From Prorocentrum cordatum (taxonomy: Eukaryota > Sar > Dinophyceae > Prorocentrales > Prorocentraceae), in contig CAUYUJ010015764.1 in NCBI GenBank assembly GCA_963575745.1, forward strand, positions 145,001 through 209,000: 64,000 nucleotides of DNA, in the 5' to 3' direction. Numbering within the stretch: the first letter of the stretch is position 1; every line of letters starts with the position of its first letter. Below are positions 31,589 to 41,904 of this stretch, one piece after another. The position numbers and the translations under genes are program-made. The notes under the pieces were generated by a model. That model saw only the letters and a program-made list of their open reading frames with translations, had not been told where the DNA came from and made no database searches.

Positions 31589-32116
31589 ACGGCAGAATAG
31601 ACCCCAAGAGCTGAGGAGCACGGCAGAAGAGGTCCCAAGAGCGAAGGAGCATGACAGAAAAAAAAGGAGCACTGCAGAATAGACCCCAAGAGCTGAGGAG
31701 CACGGCAGAATAGGCGCCAGGAAAGAAGGAGCATTGCAAAACACGACCAGTGACGAGGAGCACGGCAAAATAGACCGCGAGAGCTAAGGAGCACGGCAAG
31801 ATAGATGCAAGAATACAGCATAATACGCCCCAAGGAAGAAGGAGTATGCAAGAAAAACACAAGGAGCACGGCAGAATAAACCCCGAAAGCGAAGGAGCAC
31901 GGCAGAATATGCCCTAAGAGCTAAGGAGCACGGCAGAAAACGACCAGGAGCACGGCATCATAAGCCCCAAGAACAAAGGATTGTGACAGAAACTGGCCAG
32001 GAGCTTGGCAGAATAGGCTAGAAGAGCGAAGGAGCACGGCACAAAAAAACAAGGAGCATTTCAGAATAGACCCCAAGAACGAAAGAGCACGGCAGAATAG
32101 ACGTGAAGAACGAATG
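30702..32116. repeat. GAGCACGGCAGA tandem array, copy 3, with 63-base A tract
   Basis: Same unit order as copies 1 and 2. At the position where copy 1 has 9 A's (26261-26269) this copy has 63 A's (31525-31587). Confidence 0.95.
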
Positions 32117-33370
32117 AGCACTTTTTTCGCCGACCATGCTCCGCCCGATTTGTTTGAGGATGTATGCAACGAGAGCGCGATGTTTAACACGAGAGGTAGT
32201 AAAAACGCCACTCCAAGATATCATTTGTGTTAACATGTCTCAGGCGAGACACCCGTTTTTGAACATCTGTCGAATTCGCGGCTTCCTATGCTTAAGGGAT
32301 GTCTCAGGCGAAACGCTTATTTTTGATGAAATCGATGTTGTGGACATTTCATTTTTGTAAGGATGTTTCAGACGAAATCGCCATCTTGGATCGTCTCGAG
32401 GGCGCTCCTGAGGGTCAAATTTGGGCTTGTTTTGACCCTTTGGGGCCCTTCTTGATGCCTTACAAAACCGGTACAGTCCGATGTTACACACATTCATTTT
32501 TTCAGGATGTCCCTAGCGAAATCGTCATTTTTAGATGACTGACTTAAACCATCTAGAAGCCTTTTCAGGAGCGATCCCAAGACGATGTTAAAACAGCAGT
32601 TTTCAAAACGATGTTGTTCGATTTGTTATGTTGTTGAAGATGTCCCTAGCGAAATCACTATTTTCAGCAACCTTGAGGGCGCTATTGGAACCATGTTGTG
32701 GCCTTCTTTTGCTTCTGATTCCCTCCTAAAATCATTACGATGCGATGTCGCACGCATCAATTGTTTGAGGATGTCCCTACCGAAATCGACATTTTTTGAA
32801 GGCTGCCTTGGGCCGTCTGGAAGCGTTTTCAGAAGCAATGTCAAAACTATGTAAGAACAACAGTTTTCAAGTCGATGCTGGTCTATGTTTTCACTTTTGA
32901 GGATGTCCCTAGCGAAATCGCTATTTTCGGAAGTCCCCCAATCGTTCTGACAGCCATCTTGACGTGCTGTTTGGCCTCTCATTTCATCATCTTGAGGTAC
33001 TTCGAGAACGATATCAAGACGACGTTGAGGACATCTCATTTTGTTGAGGATGTCCCTAGCGAAATGCAAATTTTCTGCCGTGCTCTTCGTTCTGGTCCGC
33101 CGTGCTGCAGCTCGTTTTTTGAGGATGTCCCGAGCGAAATCGCAATTCTTAACATAAGAGTTAGTTAAAGACTTCAGTCGTCATTTCATTTGTTCGAGGA
33201 TGTCCCAAGCGAAACGCAAATTTTCACAGACGGCGAAATTTCGCAGTCATCAACTGTTCGAGGATGTCTCGAGCGAAACGCTTGTTTTTGTTAAACGCGA
33301 TGTCGCGAAGATCCCATGTTTGTGAGGATATCTCACGCGAAATCGCCATCCCAAGGAATCCGCTAAGCCG
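32117..33370. repeat. GAGGATGTCYC..GCGAAA motif region, copy 2
   Basis: Closely matches 26816-28060 throughout, including the spacer sequences, so it is a segmental duplicate rather than an independent array. Confidence 0.9.
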
Positions 33371-33384
33371 GTTCCCCGTGCAAC

Positions 33385-34726
33385 CTGACCGGACAAGAAC
33401 GGGAAGCGTCGCTTTAGTCCACCAAGCATGTGGAAAATGCTATGTTGTTGTTATGCCGCGCAGGTATGCCGTGGCGCGCGTGTCAGCGTGCGTGCGGGGT
33501 GTGTTTTGCTGTGCTCCTGTATGTTCTGCCGTGCTCCTGTTCTGCCGTGCTTCTGTGTTCTGCCGTGCCTCTGTGTGCTCTGTGTGTTCTGCCGTGTTCC
33601 TGTATCTGCCGTGCGGATCGTCGCGGTGGTCGTTTTGGCAGAGCTTCTGGGCGCACACGGCAGAAAAAGATACGGAGCACGGCAGAATAGGCCCCAAGAG
33701 CGAAGGAGCACGGCAGAGAAAGACAAGGAACACGGCAGAATAGACCCCAAGAGCAAATGAGCACGGCAGAATACACCCCAAAAGCTAAGGAGCACGGCAG
33801 AAAATGACCAGGAGCACGGCAGAATAGACCTGAAGAGCTAAGGAGCAGGCAGAAAAAGACCAGGAGCACGGCAGATAAGGCCCCAAGAGCGAAGGAGCAC
33901 GGCAGAAAAAGACCAGGAGCACGGCAGAATAGACCCCAGGAGCTAAGGAGCAGGGCTGGATATGCCTCAAGTGCGAAGGAGTACGGCAGAGAAAGACCAG
34001 GAGCACGGCAGGATAGACCCCAAAAGCTAAGGAGCACGGCAGAAAATGACCAGGAGCACGGCAGAATAGAGACCACGGCAGAATATGCCCCAAGTGCGAA
34101 GGAGCACGGCAGAAAAAAAGCAGGAGCACGGCAGACAAAGACCAGGAGCACAGCAGAATAGGCCCCATGAGCGAAGGAGCACGTCGGAAACAAACCAGGA
34201 GCATGGCAGAATAGACTCCAAGAGCTGCCGAGCACGGCAGAAAAAGACCAGGAGCACGGCAGAATAGACCCCAAGAGCTAAGGAGCACGGCATAATAGGC
34301 CCCAAGAGCGAAGAAAGACGCCAGAAAAAGACCAGGAGCACGGCAGAACATGCCCCAAGAGCTAAGGACGACGGCAGAAAAAAACCGAAACACAGCAGAA
34401 AAGGCCCGAGGAGCCAAGGAGTACGACAGAAAAGACCAGGAGCACGGCAGAATAGGCCCGAAGAGCGAAGGAGCAAACCAGAAAAAGACGAGGAGCACGG
34501 CAGAATAGAACCCAAGAGACAAGGAGCACGGCAGAAGATGCCCCAAGTGCGAAGGAGCACGGCAGAAAATGACCAGGAGCACGGCAGAATAGACCCCCAG
34601 AGCTCAGGGGCACGGCAGAAAAAGACCAGGACCACGGCAGAATAGACCCCAGAGCTAAGGAGCAGGCAGAAAAAAGACCAGGAGCACGGCAGAATAGGCC
34701 CCATGAGCGAAGGAGCACGGCAGAAA

Positions 34727-34769
<43 letters not shown>

Positions 34770-35305
34770 GGCATAATAGACCCCAAGAGCTGAGGAGCAC
34801 GGCAGAAGAGGCCCCAAGAGCGAAGGAGCATGACAGAACAAAAAAACAGGAGCACGGCAGAATAGACCCCAAGAGCTGAGGAGCACGGCAGAATAGGCGC
34901 CAGGAAATAAGGAGCATTGCAAAACACGACCAGTGACCAGGAGCACGGCAAAATAGACCGCGAGAGCTAAGGAGCACGGCAAGATAGATGCAATAATACA
35001 ACATAATACGCCCCAAGGAAGAAGGAGTAGGCAAGAAAACACACAAGGAGCACGGCAGAATAAACCCCGAAAGCGAAGGAGCACGGCAGAATATGCCCCA
35101 AGAGTTAAGGAGCACGGCAGAAGACGACCAGGAGCACGGCATTATAAGCCCCAAGAACAGAGGATTGTGACAGAAACTGGCCAGGAGCATGGCAGAATAG
35201 GCTAGAAAAGCGAAGGAGCACGACACAAAAAAAACAAGGAGCATTTCAGAATAGACCCCAAGAACGAAAGAGCACGGCAGAATAGACGTGAAGAACGAAT
35301 GAGCA
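33385..35305. repeat. Array head plus GAGCACGGCAGA array, copy 4, with 41-base A tract
   Basis: 33385-33660 repeats 24585-24860 and the array follows. A 41-base A run lies at 34728-34768, again at the homologous position. Confidence 0.95.
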
Positions 35306-35815
35306 CTTTTTTCGCTGGCCATGCCCCGCCCGATGTTCTTGAGGATGTATGCAGCGAGAGCGCGATTTTAAACATGAGAGGTATTGAAACCGCCACTCCA
35401 AGATATCATTTTTGTTAGGATGTCTCAGGCGAGACGCTAGTGTTTGAACATCTGTCGAATTCGCGGGTTCCCATGTGTAAGGGATGTCTCAGGCGAAACG
35501 CTCATTTTTGATGAAATCGATGTTGTGAAAATGTCATTGCTGTAAGGATGTCTCAGACGAAATCGCCATGTTGGATCGTCTCGAGGGCGCTCCTGGGGGT
35601 CAAATTTGGGCTTGTTTGGAGCCGTTGGGGGCCTTCTTGATGCCTTACAAAACCGTTACAGTCCGATGTTACACACATTAATTCTCAGGATGTCCCTAGC
35701 GAAATCGTCATTTTTAGATGACTGACTTAAACCATCTAGAAGCCTTTTCAGGAGCGATCCCCAGAAGATGTTAAAACAGCAGTTTTCAAAACGATGTTGT
35801 TCGATTTGTTATACC
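35306..35815. repeat. GAGGATGTCYC..GCGAAA motif region, copy 3, truncated
   Basis: Matches the first ~500 bp of the two longer copies and stops abruptly near 35812 (after TTCGATTTGTTAT). Confidence 0.85.
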
Positions 35816-36204
35816 ACCAGCCCTTTGGGCGTGAGTGGTTTAGACAGCTCTCTCTGTCCTCAACCCCCCTTCTTCCCCTCCGGGGAGGGGTTTACCCCTC
35901 CCCCTACCCCCTCCCCCTGGGCCTGGAGAGGGCGCCCCGCGGGTCGTTGGAGGGGTCTGTTTCGACTCCTGGGAGGGTTAAAAAACGACGACCCTCACGA
36001 GGATTCTGGCCCCGACGGGGGGACGGAGTTTGGCCCCTCTGCTCGTCTTTGAAGCAGAAATCATTGATTTTACTATGGTGTTGGCCCCATTTTGGCCTCC
36101 TGAGGGGGCCGCGCCCATCTTCCTTCATAGCCAAACCATTGATTTTACGAAGGTTTTGGGCTCATTTTGTCCTTCTCAGGGGGCAGCGCTCCTTTGCGCT
36201 TCAG
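35816..36204. other. Unassigned spacer with a short direct repeat
   Basis: C-rich sequence, then two ~65-bp diverged direct copies each beginning CATTGATTTTAC (36062 and 36138). No coding signal. Confidence 0.5.
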
Positions 36205-36430
36205 AGGAGGTCGCAAGAGGGCCCAAGATGGCCCCAAGAGGCCCCCAGGAGCCTCCCAAGAGGCCTCCAAGAGGTCCCCAAGAGGCCCCCAAGAGGCCCC
36301 AAGAGCCCCCCAAGAGGCCCCCAAGAGGCCCCCTGAGGCCCCACGAGGCCCCCCAGAGGCCCCCAAGAGGCCCCCAAGAGGCCCCCAAGAGGCCCCAAGA
36401 GGCTCCAAGAGGCCCCCAAGAGGCCCCACA
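36205..36430. repeat. CCCCAAGAGGC 12-bp tandem array
   Basis: About 18 units of AGAGGCCCCCAAG with small variation; same family as the 14560-15080 array. Confidence 0.9.
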
Positions 36431-36815
36431 AGGAGCCCGAACGACTCACACCAGGACGAGGGGCCCGAACGACTCATACCACAAGGAGGGGCCCGAACGA
36501 CTCACACCAGGACGAGGCGCCCGAACGACTCACACCACGAGGAGCCCGAACGACTCACACCACGACGCGGGCCCCGAACGACTCACACCACGAGGAGCCC
36601 GAACGAGTCACACCAGGATGAGGGGCCCGAACGACTCACACCAGGATGAGGGGCCCGAACAACTCACACCACGAGAAGCCCGAACGACTCACACCAGGAC
36701 GAAGAGCCCGAACGACTCTCACCACGAAGAGCCCGAACGACTCACACCAGGAAGAAGGGCCCGAACGACTCACACCAGGACGAGAAACCCCAAACGACTC
36801 AAACCACGAGGAGCG
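36430..36815. repeat. ~31-bp CCCGAACGACTCACACCA tandem array
   Basis: About 12 units, each CCCGAACGACTCACACCA followed by GGACGAGGGG or CGAGGAG. The array is open in several frames only because of unit length. Confidence 0.9.
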
Positions 36816-36962
36816 CTTTCTCCCCCTCCTCCTCCGCCTCGCCCTTCCCCCGCCCCCACCACATGGAGGATGTGCAAGGGAGCGGGAGGAAGGAGGAACA
36901 GGGGAGATATGCGGGGGCAGGCGGAAACACGCCTGAAAAAACACGACTGTCGGCATGCTTCG

Positions 36963-37062
36963 NNNNNNNNNNNNNNNNNNNNNNNNNNNNNNNNNNNNNN
37001 NNNNNNNNNNNNNNNNNNNNNNNNNNNNNNNNNNNNNNNNNNNNNNNNNNNNNNNNNNNNNN
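36963..37062. other. Assembly gap (100 N)
   Basis: A run of N with no sequence. Any exon or repeat boundary here is invisible. Confidence 1.
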
Positions 37063-37780
37063 CCTGGCCTCCACCCCCCCTCGACATCCCCAGGCCTCTG
37101 GGCTCTGTTTTTTGGGACCTCCGACCCCACGATTTCTCGCCCCAAAACAACCGATACCCCCCACCTGGCCTCCACCCCCCCACCTTTCTCGCCCCAAAAC
37201 AACCGATACCCCCCACCTGGCCTCCACCCCCCCACCTGGCCCCCCGAATCTGGCAACAAGGAGGGTTCCAGCTTCGCCGAGACTGGCAACAAGTAGGGTT
37301 CCAGTCTTCCCGAGTGTTCATCTGACTAGGGACACAACGTAGTCCAATGGGCCATCGGCGACAGCATTAACAGGACATTTTTGAGCCCAGAAAAAGAAGA
37401 TCTCGAGCGAAGTTGGTTCAACCACATCAGGTGTGGGCTTTCCCGAAAACGCAATCCCGACGATGTCCCAGGGGTCCACGGCAGCTCCAAACCATCAGTC
37501 CACGCCAACTACAAACCCAAACCTCATTTTCCCCTTCTGGGATGGGGTCCTGACTGCTGTTCGATAAGACTTGCCACGTTGCCCAATCCACCGACCACTC
37601 ACCCGAGTCACTGCCACCCCCCACAAATCCAACCAACAACAAATTAACATACCCCCAACAACACCCCGACAACAAACAAACCAAACATACGTCGCTCAAG
37701 TGGGGTCGGCGGCAGAGGCGGCAGCCTTTAAGATAATTGTATATAAGTAATGAATTAATTGATTAATTATGGGGTCTCTT
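37063..37780. repeat. ~58-bp CCACCTGGCCTCCACCC repeats and unassigned spacer
   Basis: About three units of CCACCTGGCCTCCACCCCCC with CGCCCCAAAACAACCGATAC lie between 37063 and 37250. From 37250 to 37780 nothing is recognised; one GATCTCGAGCGAAG occurs at 37400. Confidence 0.7.
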
Positions 37781-37975
37781 GGCATGCTTCTCGAACACCT
37801 CGTGGAGCGAGTTTGGAAGCTTCTCGGGACCTCGTGGGGACCGTTGGGAGGCCTCTTGGGGCATCTTTTGGGGCGCTTGGGAGCCTCCTTGGGGACCTTC
37901 GGGCCATCCTGGGGCCCTCTAGGGGCCCTCTTGGGCCATCTTGGGGCGATCTTGGGGTCATCTTGGGCCGAACAG
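37781..37975. repeat. Inverted-orientation GGCCCCAAGA-type array
   Basis: CTTGGGGC and CTTGGGCC units; the reverse complement of the family at 14560-15080 and 36205-36430. Confidence 0.8.
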
Positions 37976-38085
37976 GCTTGGATCGGAGGAGCTTCTGGGC
38001 CTCGGGGAAGTAAGAAGAGGAGGAAGCAGGAGAAGGAGGAAGAGAAGGAGAAGGAAAGAGGAGAGAAGACTAGGGGGACTGAGGA

Positions 38086-38180
38086 AGATGAGGATGAGGA
38101 TGAGGATGAGGATGAGGATGAGGATGAGGATGAGGATGAGGATGAGGATGAGGATGAGGATGAGGATGAGGATGAGGAGA
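38086..38180. repeat. (GAGGAT)n hexanucleotide tract
   Basis: About 15 perfect GATGAG units, followed by degenerate GAG/GAA sequence to 38220. Confidence 0.95.
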
Positions 38181-38220
38181 AGAAAGAGGAGGAGGAGAAG
38201 GAGGAAGAGGAGGAGGAAGA

Positions 38221-39090
38221 GGACGATGACGACGAGGACGACGGGGTCGCCGCCGCGGGCTCTCGGGCCGCCCCTGGCACGCGGAGCGCGCCAGGGAGGC
38301 ACTGGTGCAGACCACCAACAGAGCATGCTGCATTCTCGAGGATCGGCACCAGGGACCAGGGGGAAGCCCCGAGTGGCGCGTGCGGGGGCCTCCAGAGGAC
38401 TGGGTGCTCCGGCTGCCCTTCCAGCCGGCCGCGGTGGCGCCTGCTAGAGCGCCTGAACCGTGAGGCTCACTTTGCCGAGCCCCTCAGCCGCACCGCACGC
38501 GGGGGGGGTCCGGGGGAAGGCCCTGCCATCCAGGGTGAGGCGGACTCGCAGACCAGGTGACCACGTGCTGAGATGCAGCAGGCCGCGCGGTGCGAGCGCG
38601 TCGATCCATCAGCAAGCAGCAACGACGGGGGGAGGCCCCGAGGGGCACAGGGGCCGCAAGGCAGCGAGAGGTGATCGGCGCACGCCCCAACTTCCGCAAG
38701 CGGGAGCCGGGAGCGCACCGTCCACCCACCCGCCGCAAGGAGTGGCCCTCGGTGGCCGAGCGAGGGGTGGGGCCCTGCGCCCCCGACGCGGTGGGGCCCT
38801 CCGTGCCCCTGGGGCCACCACCTCTGGAGGCCCAGGCAGGAGAGGTGCCAACCTCGGGCTCGGCCTTTCCCCGAGGGCGAAGGGGCCCGCGGGCCTCCTC
38901 CTCCTCCTCCTCCTCCTCCTCCTCCTCCTCCTCTTCTTCCTCCTCCTGGGCCCAGATCGGGGTTTGCCCCCGCGAAGAAACGCAGTATGCCCGAGCCCAG
39001 CAGGCTATAGCAGGAGGGGGGAGAGGGAAAAAGAGAGAAATGGCACGGCAGCGGGCCGGGACGACACAAAGTTGCAGGCAAGCCCGAACA
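38221..39090. other. GC-rich intergenic sequence, no gene recognised
   Basis: GC-rich sequence with a CTC tract (38896-38946). Long open frames exist on both strands but none shows a domain. It lies downstream of the last recognised exon of the sterol-oxidase-like gene, so the missing terminal exon could be here but was not found. Confidence 0.5.
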
Positions 39091-39091
39091 A

Positions 39092-39177
<86 letters not shown>

Positions 39178-39181
39178 CACC

Positions 39182-39278
<97 letters not shown>
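39091..39278. repeat. (CA)n, (CGCA)n and (TA)n microsatellites
   Basis: Perfect CA runs around a GCAC block, then a TA run that ends 13 bases from the splice donor of exon 39364-39292. Confidence 0.95.
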
Positions 39279-39279
<1 letters not shown>

Positions 39280-39291
39280 TGGCGGTAGAAC

Positions 39292-41853
39292 CTGTCCCAA
39301 TAAGTGAAGGTGGGGGCGAACATGCCGTTGAAGTACTGGTGGTGCCAATCATGCTCCCGAGCGCCTCCCTTTCCCCAGAGCACACGGACCGACCGACCTG
39401 CCGTCCTGTCGCTGGCCCCCAAAACTCTAAGACGAAGGCACGATGAGGACCAATTCGGATCAGAAAAAACCGGGAATACTGTCGGGGCTCGACCACAAGA
39501 AACCTTCCACAACAAAACCCAAAACTGAGACCCCAGGACGTCCACTGAATTTTGGTGTGGGAACGTCGCGCTCCCCATCGCAAAGCCATCGAAACCCAAG
39601 AAACCCAGGGCACCCTGGAGGCAAGCATGGTGTTTCTTGGCATGGGTCTCCACTGTATGTGAAAACCGACGGGTCTGGAAAACGTATCGAGCGGCGCGCC
39701 TGGGTAACGTTCTTGAGCGATCTTGCCCTATCTTGGCCGGGTGCGCCGAAGAGGGGAGCTTGAAAGAGAGGGGGGGGATTGGCGCAACCTGGCCCGAAGC
39801 CCGTACGCGGACGAGGGGGGATGGACGGGAACGCATTGAAAGAAAAATAATAAGAATCCGCCGGCCCTCTTGCGGGGCTATCGGGCTGCGAGGATTAGGC
39901 TTGCTGCTCCCTGCACCAGTTCCAGTTTCCAGTTTCCATTGTTACAGTACTGCTTTCTGCTTCCTACTGTAAATTGTTACTGTCCGCGCGAAGGGGGGGA
40001 GCCGAAAAGGACCCTGGTTAGCGTCCCCAGGGTGGGTTCTCAGAATTCCTGAGGGGGTAAAAATGAACACCTCTCACGCAGATCGGCGGGGTCAGGGTCC
40101 AGAAACACCAGAGGATTTGCCACATTTCTGAAATTCGGTGGCACCCCTGACGCAGATCGGCGGGGCCAGTGTCCAAAAACACCCAGAAGGTTTTGCCACA
40201 TGTTTTAAATTCGGTGGCGCCCCTCACGCAGATCGGCAGGGTCAGGGTCCAAAAACACATGGGATGTGCTACATGTATGAAATTCGGCGGCACCCCTCAC
40301 GCAGATCGGCGGGGCCAGGGCCCAAAAACACAAAAGGATTTGCCACATTTCTGAAATTCGGTGGCACCCCTCAAGCAAATCCGTCGCCCGAATCGAGCTG
40401 GAGCGCTCCCGGAGCGGCCCGACGCGCACTCCGTGCGAGCTGGCACGAGCGGGCCGCCCGAAATTGGGCCGGGGACGCGCCCGAGCCCAAAATCAGGTTT
40501 AATAATAAAGAAAATGTGAATTGGGAGCTGTTTTTGTGGAGCCACTGACATTTTGCCGGGCTGGCCAGAATCTGCCAGATTTGCCAGGATCGAGCGCGGC
40601 GTCGGCAGGCCCGAAATCCAAGCCCAGGCGCTCCAGGGCGCGCCCAGCGCTTCCAAGCGCTCGGCCTGCGAGCCGGAGCGCCCCTGGAGCGGCCCGACGA
40701 ACATTCCGTGGGGGCCTGCACGAGCGGGGGCGTTTCTGGAGCGGCCCGACAAGCATTTCGTGCGAGCCGGCGCGAGCGGGGGCGCTTCCGCAGCGGCCCG
40801 ACAAGGCGCTCCAAGGATTTGCCATATTCCTGAAATTCGGTGGCACCCCTCACGCAGATCGGCGGGGTCAGGGTCCAAAAACACAAAGGATTTGCCACAC
40901 TTCTGAAATTCGCTGGCACCCCTCACGCAGATCCGTCGGGTCAGGGTCCAAAAACAGAAGGGATTTGCCACATGTCTGAAATTCGGCGGCAATCCTCACG
41001 CAGATCGGCAGGGTCAGGGTCGAAAAACGCAGAGGTCCCGACACTGCTTCACGGCAAAGCCAAAGCCTCATGACTTCGCTCTTCCATGGCCCATTCTCCG
41101 AGAGAGGGGGCCGGCGGCAGGGGGCGAAGCCCTTCCGGATAATTAGAAGAGGAAGAGGAAGATGAAGAAGAGAAGAAGATGATGAAGAAGAAGAAGAAGA
41201 AGACAAAAAAGAGGGGGGCATGAAATCCGGGAGGTTTCATGGCCCCAGCCATGATGTCTACACCCCCCAGCCTTCATCCCCCTCTTGGACGCCCCCCAGG
41301 GGAGCCGTCCCCACCCCCGCCGTGGAGAACCCTTGGCTCCACCTGCGCGGGAGCGGGTGCCTTCTCCCTCGGGCTTCCCGGCGCCCATCCCTACCGGGGG
41401 GGGGGGGCCAGGAGAGCGAACTCACCCTGCCCCCTGACGGTGATGAGCACCAGGGCTGGACCTGAACGCTGTATCTCGTGCTGTTTTCGTTGTGCTGCTC
41501 GTTTTGCTCTGCCTGTTCTCCTGCACCTCCCTGCCAACACGAACAACTAAACACGGCCGAAGTCCAGCAAAACAGAGCTCAGGTCAAGCCATGGGCGGCG
41601 GGGTGCTCATACCCTGTCTGGTATTATGTGGCTGCGGTCGCAAGAGAACGAGGAGGGAGGGAGGAGGGGGGAGGAGTAGGACGAAGAGGAGGAGGACGGA
41701 TTCGTGCGTTCCTTTTTTCCTGGTTGTTTGTGGGCCCCGTGTTCCTTCGGTTCTCTCCGTTTCTCTCCCCTGGCGTTTCCGGGTTTAAACTTGCGTGTGC
41801 TAGACCACAACAACTGTTATGTCAGACGCTTCCCCCCTCCCCCCCTCCATTTG

Positions 41854-41904
<51 letters not shown>

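Noticed and set aside
24640-35322. Many long minus-strand ORFs with LLPCSWSFSAVLL-type peptides
   Set aside because: They are translations of the GAGCACGGCAGA tandem array; the reading frame is open because of unit composition, and the same peptide appears in several frames.
36030-37325. A 431-aa ORF across the N gap
   Set aside because: It is built from two tandem repeats and unknown bases.
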